Below, in pieces: positions 1 to 9,900 of a DNA stretch of 64,000 nucleotides. Made by a program: the position numbers and the translations under genes. Each line of letters opens with the position of its first letter. The first letter of the stretch is position 1. Source of the DNA: Acanthaster planci. Its lineage: Eukaryota; Echinodermata; Asteroidea; Valvatida; Acanthasteridae. The stretch is taken from assembly GCF_001949145.1 (NCBI RefSeq), contig NW_019091531.1, positions 327,825 to 391,824 of the forward strand, given 5' to 3'. The notes under the pieces are model-generated. The model was not told the origin of the DNA and searched no databases. It saw nothing but the letters and a program-made list of their open reading frames with translations.

Positions 1-31
1 TATTACCAGGAGAGATCATAGAAGCATTTCT

Positions 32-725
32 CTAAATCCTGACTTTGGGCCGGGTACCGTGTTGTTTCCGGTTCGGGGTATTTCTTTTACTTTAAAGCCC
101 CAAATTGCAGGCCTAATTTGGATAGAGGCGGGCGGCTTAACTGAGCGCATAGATTTCCTACTATTTTGGGGGTTTCTTTGGGGAAAGGCAAATAAAACAC
201 ATTTCGTGACAGACCCTCATAATATTGAAGCGAAAATAATCTTCTGGCCATGTTCTTGAATTTCTTAATAATTCTTGAAACTGGAGATCAACCTCTTCCC
301 GAGAGTCAACAGACCACATTTTTTCGATTTGATTTTGAACTGTTTTCTATGGGCGCGTATTTTGTGTAGTGCAACATTCAAGTTGCCTACACTGTTGGAT
401 TTTGTTGGGTGCCTTCTCGGCTATGGTACCCCGCCGTTGTTTTGGTTAGGAGCTGCCTGTTGACTCTCGTGAAGAAGTTGGCCTCCGTTATTTTACTGGA
501 AATTCAAGATTATGGCAGAAAATCACTTTTTTCTTCAATTTCATGAGGGTTACCCCCGATTTTTTTTTCCTTTCAAGGAAGATACCCCCAAATAGCAGAA
601 AAACCAAGCGATCATTTCTGAATGTAACCGTCCGCCTCTATCCAAAATAGGCCTGCAATTTGGGGCGTCTTTGTGTAAGAAATACCCCGAACTGGAAACT
701 ACCAGTCCCAAATTCGGGATTTATC
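32..725. mobile_element. Foldback element with about 235 bp inverted arms
   Basis: Left arm about 32-268 and right arm about 490-725 are reverse complements with moderate divergence (shared words include GTTCGGGGTATTTCTT, CCCCAAATTGCAGGCCT and TTGGATAGAGGCGG). The central loop is about 220 bp. No transposase frame seen; non-autonomous. Confidence 0.75.
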
Positions 726-780
726 GTAAAAAATACATGGCATTTGGTGGAATGCACCCTTATAAATTATGTCTGTGTAC

Positions 781-1090
781 TCACCGCATAAGCGCGCGTT
801 TATAATGGAGATCAATGGCACGTTTGAGGCGGAGCACGTGGTTCGTGACGTCGTCACAAAGGCGGACGCGCCAAGATTTGCATGCTCCCATTGGACGATT
901 GCTGAAGTTGCCCGTTAACTTCCAGCTCCATGGTTCCATGTAAACGGTGATCAATGCATGTAACCTTATGTGCAGTGCACGTGCGCAGTGGGGGTGGTAT
1001 AAACTGAAGTGACGCCACACTTACGAATCGGATAACAGGCTTTGCGTACACGCGAAACGCGTGCAAGAACCCGCTTGGAAAATTTACAAC
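781..1090 (+). repeat. Dispersed repeat family H, longest copy
   Basis: Contains TCACCGCATAAGCGCGCG, a GTGCAGTGCACGTGCGCAGTGGG core, TAAACTGAAGTGACG and AACGCGTGCAAGAACCCG. Related pieces recur near 13300-13445, 20285-20480 (opposite strand), 31265-31365, 40944-41050 and 43195-43325. Probably a non-autonomous element; superfamily not assigned. Confidence 0.6.
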
Positions 1091-3813
1091 CATTTGTCTT
1101 TCTTTTTCCGCTAGGGGGACACTTCAAATCGGGGCGGATCGCTCCATAGTGGTAGTGCAGATATAAACAGGTGTGATGTCATCAGTACATAGGCCTATAT
1201 CGAGAAGTAAGACACGGAGTGTATACGTGCGTGTGGGGCAAACACTGAGCACACCAGTTCGAATTGACTTCACACTTCGATAGAGGTAAGTTTAATAACG
1301 TGTCAGATGTTACCATTACAGTGTTGTGGCATGGTCTTGCTCATTCAAAGCACTGCCTTTCAGAGGATTTCTGGATGATCAGGACCATCGACATTTCAGT
1401 GGGTGATGTACGCAAGCTGTTCGGCGTACTCGAAAGACTGTTCATAGAGCCCGAAGCCAGTGTGACCACGGCAATGTTAAGGGGAATAGCTGAACAAACG
1501 TCTGCACTAGTAAGGTGTCTGCACTAGTTAGGAAGAAGTCATGGGTTTGAATCGTACCCGAGCAAAGTGATGGCGATGTTTTCGCAACCTATCATCGAAG
1601 CACACCGAGAATCTAGTGTAAATGCATCCGTTGGTACAAGGGCAAAAGCTAGTGCCATAAGAAAGAACAAATCCAATCCAACAAAAACAATAGGCTACGT
1701 TTTTTCAAGCTTGAAGCAGCCTAGGATCGCTTTATGTGGTAAGTAAGGTTATAGAACTACGCGTTTAAATTAAATAGTTGCAATCTTAAAATGACTAGGC
1801 TTCAATGTTCTGTCTTCCCGCAAACTTGTTTCAGTTTTCACAAACGGACATGCATACCAATTTGATCACATAGTACAGTGGATTATTTTTGCTGATTTTT
1901 TTCAGTAAATATGCCCCGTCTTTTTTCCCCCTTTGTGCAAAATACACGTCTGTCGTTAAAGGCGGGTATGTTTGACCTGTTTAAAAAAAATAATAATCGG
2001 CGACAGCTGGCCTTGTGCATGATGTGCCGTCGTGCGTGAAGTCGTTCTTACTTGCTGAGATTTTGTGCCTGAAAATCACAATGTCCGCCTCTGGGCCCTG
2101 TGTATGCCTAGTTGTTATAGCAGTAAAATGATCTCAACAATGGATGAACTATGCAATGAAAAATGCCTATGGAGGCAACCATTTCAGAGGTGTAAGGTGA
2201 CACCGGTAGCAGAAGTCAAGCCTATTGCCACGACATGCAGACTACATGCATTAGAAACGTACATGCATAACATAAACTTGCCACATGAAAAATTCATCAT
2301 TAATTTGGCTGCTTCATGTCGATTGATTACGGTAATGCCTGCAAATGTGCACTTTCCATTTGCAAATAATGTCCCTTCTTTTCGTGGGTTTTGCAATTCT
2401 ACATCGTTTGATTACAATTTTTCAATCAACGAAGCAAAGTCATCGAGCTAAAGTGTCACGCCCTCTTAGGCAATCCGTGCGGTATTGGCTAAATTACATA
2501 TTCAGCCATGTTCTTCGCCAACACTTTACATGCATGTAGATCTGTCATTGCAAAGAATAATTAACAGCTTACGAATTGCACGCTATATTGCTTTGTACTG
2601 AGGGTATAATTGATCATTATAGATTTTAATATTTATCCTCTTTAATTTAAAAATAGTTTGGTTGGAATCCAAACCAATTTAGATTTCTTTCTTGTAGAAC
2701 AGTGCGAGAACTTCTCTTTGCTTATTCTCCGCTCCCATTTGTCAGCCCATCATCTGCACTCCAGAGCTTCTCCACCCTTCTGCTTTCATCGATGCCTGGT
2801 AATTTCCTTTTTTGCTAAATTCCTATTACCACTTTGTCATATTTCTTGTGAGAAAGGTTCTGCTGGGAAACGTTAAGTCCTGTACTTATCTATTTCTGTT
2901 CAATTTTAGACTTTCAGATTTTAGGTCACTCTAGTCAGCAACGCAGTTTCTAACAGCACAATTCTAAATCGTGATTTAAAAGGAACACGTTGTTGTCATA
3001 TCAGGGTGAAAACAAGCACAAAAAAAATTCAACTTCACAATGTCGTTTACAAAATTTAATACATGAAATTCTTGCAATAAATAAGCATTCCCTTTACCTG
3101 AAACGAAAAGCGCAGAGTGTTGAGGCAGTGTATAATAGTTAAAAACTCTGAAAAGCAAGGTGGTGAAGTACAGGTAAAGGACTTTGTCCACGATGTAAAC
3201 ACAGTTACTCAAGGAAATTAAATATTGATAAAACAAACATCAATGGTTGATCTGTTACATTTTTATTGTTTTTGCTTCCTCTTACTGGGAACTCTTTTTT
3301 CTCTCCTGAACACACTCTCATGTATATCTCGAAAATGTTTTGAAAGTTCTTAATCAGCCAGCAAAGGGCAATACTTCTGTGTGGACATTTGCTGATCTCT
3401 CTGCAAACTTTTGTGTGCTTGAACTTTGTTTACTTAACCCAATAACCAAGTCATTATTAAGAGGCCCTTTTGTCCGTTGTATTCAAATGAAATTAATAAA
3501 TTACACCGATAATTCTAATAACCAAATAAATGTGAACGGTATTATAGTTGGTGCTGTTTCGTGGCAGTCAACATTTTGCACGCGGTTGTTCCAGTACAGA
3601 ACCCGCGTCTAAAAGTCGTCAGTATACTTTTGATCATGAAGGAAAAGTTTGTTCGCGCTTCGTACTGTAACAGCGGTAATGAACGTCTATCGCAGACGCC
3701 TCCAACAGTGCTGCAGTTAGAAACGGACATATACACAGGCGAAGAAAATCTTATGGTAGCCGGGCTGTTCTTAAGAGCAAATCTATGGCCATTTTATTGC
3801 AGATTGATAAAAG
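1091..3813. other. 5' flank of gene A without a recognised gene
   Basis: A TATAAA at 1161, a donor-like GAG|GTAAGT at 1286, an acceptor-like CTTTCAG at 1363 and a donor-like CTA|GTAAGG at 1508 could mark small upstream exons. The short frames here match no family I know. The rest is AT-rich sequence. Confidence 0.3.
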
Positions 3814-3952
3814 ATGGCGTCTGCGAAATGGCATCTGCAAATGCTCAGGGCAGTGGTTTTCGTGGTGACATTATCATTTGCATCCAGCTATCTACCGACC
3901 GAGTCCGATGCGTACGACACCGCTTGCTTTGTCCCTTCTTCTGAACGACCTC
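3814..3952 (+). CDS. Gene A exon 1: signal peptide
   Basis: The ATG at 3814 opens a frame with a basic start, a hydrophobic core (LRAVVFVVTLSFASS) and a likely cleavage site near residues 24-27. The donor at 3953 (CCTC|GTGACG) gives phase 1, which joins in frame to the acceptor at 4646. A second GT at 3967 (ACAAG|GTTATT) would be phase 0 and break the frame, so it was not chosen. Transcription start not located. Confidence 0.7.
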
Positions 3953-6900
3953 GTGACGGAGACAAGGTTATTGCCGCTGCAGCAAGGAATGCTATCATTA
4001 TATTTGTTTTTGCTCTTAATTAATTAATCGGTTTCTTGACAAAGCAAGCCTTCATTTATTTGGAAAATTGCTTGCTGGTACGAGGTGAAGACCAGATGAT
4101 GGACCAGTCGACACCTCGCACTGACCAATGTACAAACTGATCCACTTTAATACTTAGTGCTCAACTTACCGATTGTCCGAGCCACCCACCCACCGCTGGG
4201 CCTATACCGACACCCTAACTGACCAATTGAGCGACCCCCAGCCAACAAAAATAACAACGAAGTAAAATTTAATTTTTATGGTTCGAATCCATCTTGCAGC
4301 TTCTCGATTTTGAGATGTTTCTCCCTCCATATTTTGGTGACGTCTCTATCGAGTACCTGAGTTTTCCTAATGGATCGTGTGAGTATCTATCGAACTTCCT
4401 ATGGCCTTAATATCTTGCCAATTCGGAGGTTGTTGAATGGGCATGAAAAGCCTAACTTACTGTGTACACATCTGCTTGCTGTGCACAGTGGAATCGGAAT
4501 TGCGGCTTACATACATCGCAATAGACATTGCCGTGGATCCATATAGCAAATACATGTACATGTACATTTATCATTAGCTACTGGTTTAAACTCTTCTATT
4601 TGTATCAGGTTATGTTTTGTAAGAAAAGGTTGAGTTTTATTTTCAGGTGGGCTCGACTCATATGTGCTTCTGCGAGATAGATATTTTTTGATCCAGTTCA
4701 AGGATATGATTCAGCGTGAAGCAAGTGCATTTTTCAGCCATTGTATGTTGGACAACCAGCGAAACATGACACCGCCGTTCCGTTTCACAGTCATGTCATT
4801 GGGCCCAGGTAATCGCTCCGGGGATTATGTTTGTTCGTACAGTCTTCAGGGTAGCTACAAAGAAGTTGGCACGATGCAACAGTGACTTATACCCCCGAGG
4901 TCACTCCTTAATTCCCTAACGCGATAGATATTTTCGACATTTCCATGGCATCATGGAATGGGATGACAAACCAACTACGGATTTTACATCAACCCGAGGG
5001 GAAAGTGAAACCAGTCAAATGGTATTTACTTTTTTTTTCTGAAGTACCTTGTTATCAAGTCACACTCGGTTTTATACAAGAAATGTCCCTTTAAACCACC
5101 CACTCAATTATTCTTGAAAGGTCATTAGTCACCAGGCTGAAATGGGTCAGTGCAGGATGATTAAGATTGATTTTGGCTTTGTAATGCATATTTTTTTCTC
5201 TACTATAGAACGTGTGTCTCATATTTATGCGATCACGCTTAACACAGATATCTGAACTTTTTCATCCATGTAGTAGACTCTTCGAAGCTAGTTCCGGATG
5301 AGGAATTTAGCCGTCTTCCGGCTGAGTGGATATCAACAGGCGTTATCTTCCGTGTACATGTGGATAACATTACCGTGGGGCATCATGTTCTGAATTGCGA
5401 CATACCGTATATGCTGAAGATGGAGCAATCTCAGTACAACCTAAACTTCACCCTGCTAATAAATGGTAGGTGACCGGTCTAAGACGTTCTAACGTAGACA
5501 CTAGTTCTTAGCGATAAGTATGCTTCACAGATCAAATTGATCCTCACAATTTTGAGATTATCTTTAAGCCATTCTGTGTTTGAGAATGTAAAAAAAAATG
5601 GCCGAAATTTTGAAACCTACTTGGTTTCTTTTGGCGGACAGTGTCGTTGATGTTGAAACATTTTTTGGCAAGGATGAGGAAATAAATGTGGGTAGGCATA
5701 CGTTTTGGCAATCCGTATAGCTCAGCTATTGCCCTCCTACAACATTGCCGTGTTTTCTTATTCATTTATTTGGAGAGCTTCCTCGTTTGATGCTCCATTG
5801 CTCATTCCAGGTTGTCCATCGGGTAAATATGGCGGGAGCTGTGACCAAAGTTGCCACTGCGCCGAAGGAGTGGAGTGCCACAGTTTCAACGGTGTGTGCA
5901 TGTGTCCACTTGGACTGGAAGGGACTTCGTGTGACCAACGTAAGCCAGTGAATACTGCTGATAGCAGTACATACCTGACAGTATACGGTTACTGCAGTAG
6001 AAAGCACGCTAAGTTCAATACAAGATTATCAGCGATATCTACTGGAGAACCATTTTTTCATATATTGATGTATCTGCATTGTCGTTTTGGTTCCTCCGGT
6101 AACGTTTTTTGCTTTTGTTTTTAATTAAAGACCATTAAAAAATTATAGGTTTCGTTAATTTGCGTCAATATTGTAATGGAGTCCATCACAAGTTGCTGCA
6201 ATATAATGCTGTCACAAAAGTCATCCAGTCGTAAGCCAAGAAACAAGCTATTCAAAATGAAATATGACATAACATTCCTTTCACATCGCTTATCCCGTTA
6301 CTTAATACGATTGATCCACCCGATCCGACCACTCACCGCTACTCATAAGCGAGGCCTGTGCAGCAAAATAGCCTGCAAGAACTGGGATGCTAATAATTTA
6401 TATTATCGTACGATGCAATACAGTGGCAGAAAGCTCGAACAAGCCTCACTTATAAGCGTGCCTTCTGTATTGCATCATACGATAATATATTAGCTCCACA
6501 GTTAGAGCATGGCCATTTAGCTGGACAGGCCTCACTTATAAGTAGCGGTGGGTTATCGGAACGGGTGCCTGATCATTTGAAATGACAGTTGTGGATAGCG
6601 TGGTAAAGGGACTCATGAATGGAGTTTTGATGACCGACTCGACCACAACACTGATTTGATCATGTTACATCTGGTCGTTTCTCTGTTTATACGGTTATTT
6701 CATTTTTCAACTTGAAGATAAGCCAGTGAACACGGTACAGACGCACCACATATTCGTCCCCTATGGAGAGACATTCACTCTGACGTGCACGGTGCACGGA
6801 ATGCCATTACCTCGGGCGTGGTCGTGGACCAAAATTGGGCAGACCACGCCCCTGCTGGCTACCTCCCGTGAAGAGACGATGCCATATTCTCCAAGGTTAG

Positions 6901-9900
6901 TGTCTTATGCTTTTTTCTCTGTCTCTCCGCGTATGCATGCTTGCCTAGGATTTTGCTCTGCACGGGAATTGGCCGATTTTGTCCATCGCCACGTGTGCAT
7001 TCGAAACCAACTTCCTGTTTCAGAAGAAACGGTCGGACCCAAAACGCAAACGTTGTTCGCAACTACGATATTCACTCAGCACTTTTGTGGGAGTAAACGA
7101 AAGCACTCATTCAGTGGGCTATGATACTGAAGCAGATGTAACTGTTCTGAACTATATCATTCCCAACCGAATCGTACTGCGCCGTACCGCACTGCACCGT
7201 ACCGTACTGTGCGTACTGCAACTAAATCCCACTTAATGAGCACAGAGTATTAATTTTTTTGGCCAATTTTGTAAGTTCTTGTATAGAAATGTATCTTGTT
7301 GGCCACAGATTTATTCCCTTACTAACAAGCTTGAGCAGCACTGAGTAGTGTCGGCGCATAAAGCCAGTCAGTTTGCGTGGAATAGTGGTGAGCTCAAAGG
7401 ATTCACAATGAAGAGGTGTATAAATTACCATTTGAAGTCTGCATATTACTCTTTCCAATGGTGGTAGTTTCTTCACTGTTTTCCAAAATTATCGGTTTTG
7501 AAAAATTATTTAACGCTTACCAGAAATATATGAGGCGTTAAGTTTGTGTTTATTCAATACTTACTTTAGCACAAGCCATCGACGCGTTGAACAAACGACA
7601 TTATACAAACAGTGAATGTTTATGTGTGCGATGGTAAAAATACCTGACAATAAGTGAATGATGAAATGAGTCGAAGTCAAGTAGAATAGACCGTTTCATC
7701 TGTCACCAAATTCAAACTGGAGTACCATCGCACGAATATGAAACATTTATTATTTTTTTATACGACACATGTGTGAATCCTCGTCATCTGATTGGTTTAT
7801 TTGTAGCATATTTTATTTTATAATTTTATAATTTAATGTTATGTAATGAAGGACCCACCAATCAGATGACGGGGTTAAAACACAATAGCACATCACTACC
7901 ACGTTTCATATCGAGGCATTTTGCTTTAAAAGCCTTGTTTACAAATGGTGTTAGGTAGTCGGATCAGGTGCATATGTACCTTTCATCCTGCGCACATGCA
8001 TTCCCACTATTTTGTCAGGTAAAACTTGACCCAAGACACTCTTTGGGTAAATATGGTTCCGGTCTACACTAGTTTAATTTCTTCAAATTATTTCTACCCT
8101 TCCGTGGCTTCACTACAGTCTCCACATAGAAATAAATCACTCAATGACACACCATCGAATAAACATTTTTTTTTCGAAAGCACCCCAAGTTTATTTGTAA
8201 AATCAATCTATAAGAGACAGCGTCGCTGAATGGGATAGAGCCATCAATTTCTTATCCATATGTACCTGGTACGTATTAACCCTAACCCCTTAGGGTGTAT
8301 GTAAAATCATATTGAAATCGGAGGATATGGGACTGTTAGGGTTAAGCCTGTGTAGACTCAATGGGGTAGAACGGAGTTGTACATTGAGCGCGTCTTCAAT
8401 TGTTTTTCTCAAACAGGCCCGTTGTAATCCAAAGTATTGTAGAGGCCAAAAATACATCTGTCAACGGCGCCTATGTGTGTGAGGTTATTGACTGGAATGG
8501 AACTCCACACAGACAGCTTGTTAATGTCACAGTCATGGGTAATGTTTGACAATTGTAAAGTAAAAAAGTACCAATGACATTTGTAAAGTAAAAAAGTACC
8601 AATGCCGAAATATATACGCAATTTTTTTTTGCGGTCCACCGTATTTGCTTATTGGGCAGAGGTGCCAATTGGGTATTTTAAGGCTCCATCCTGCTTCAGG
8701 TTTTGCCATTCGAAAGTCTTATAGAAGTACAAATGATCAGAATGGTAGGGTCATACTTGGAAATATAAAACTGTTTAAAAGAGTTGAGGTTGTGAGATGG
8801 ACTGCAGTACATGACTTTTGGAAATGCAATCTTCCAACCTTAGCTGAAGCTTGCTGCTGTACTCTTTTGAATTCCACAGCCATTCCCGAGCCATTCGTGC
8901 AAGTTCCTCAGAACCAAACCGCCCTCGTTGGCAGCAACGTTACCTTCACTTGCAAGATCAGAAGGGATGCCGGGGTAATCCGATGGGTCAGAGGTCAGAA
9001 GCAGCTACCAAACGAAGCAGCTGCGATCAACGACCTACCTGGCCGGTTCCAGATATTTCATCCCTCGGAGGGAGTTTCCAGTCTTCGCATCTTGAGATTG
9101 GAGTTTGGGGACGAGGAAGTGTTCAGGTGTTATGCAGGACACACGTTCCGGGCACCAGACTTGATGTATGCAGAGGCAAGGCTCAAAGTTCAGTGTAAGC
9201 AAGAAATTACACGCATTCCTTAAACCTAAACAGCGGTATATCCAGGAATTTTTGGAGGGAGCTGGGCCAGAGATTTTTTTTTTAATATGTCATTTTTTCG
9301 GTGAGGCGGAAACGATGAAACATTACATGATCTTTTGACCCGTTTAAGGGTCAGGCTTCACAGGGCTGAGATATTCCGGGTCAGTCTGACCAGCAAGTTT
9401 TAAGAGTAAAGAAAAATATTATCGCCACATTGGAATAATTGCAATGTATTTTAACCTAAAACAATCCCCCAGCGGATCCCTATCCCGAGTGTTCCTTCAA
9501 CAAGGTCACCAACACCCTATCGGGTCAGAAGCTGACTCTCCGGTGCCTGGTGATGCAAGCTAAGCCGGTACCCCGGCTGAACTGGGGAGTGCAAGGATTA
9601 CATTCCAAGCCCATGACGTTCGAGCACCGCTCCGACGACGGCTTCTCCTACAACATTAACACCTCCTTAACCCTTGTACCTGGGCCAGATGATGATGGGA
9701 AGAGGTTGTCTCTCTCCCTAACCAGTCCAGCATGGACAGGAACCAGAGAAGTGGAGACATCACTGAATGTCTCATGTAAGATTTTTAATAAAGAGATGTT
9801 AAGGGCGTGGAGTTATTCTTTCTGGCAACACCAAGTTACTATGTCTTTAAAATTTCTTTGATAAACTGATTTAGCTTTAGGACGTGACACCGTGTGTTAT

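Noticed and set aside
1264-1527. Frame encoding FWMIRTIDISVGDVRKLF
   Set aside because: Flanked by splice-like sites but matches no family I know and has no supporting partner exon; kept only as a possible upstream exon.
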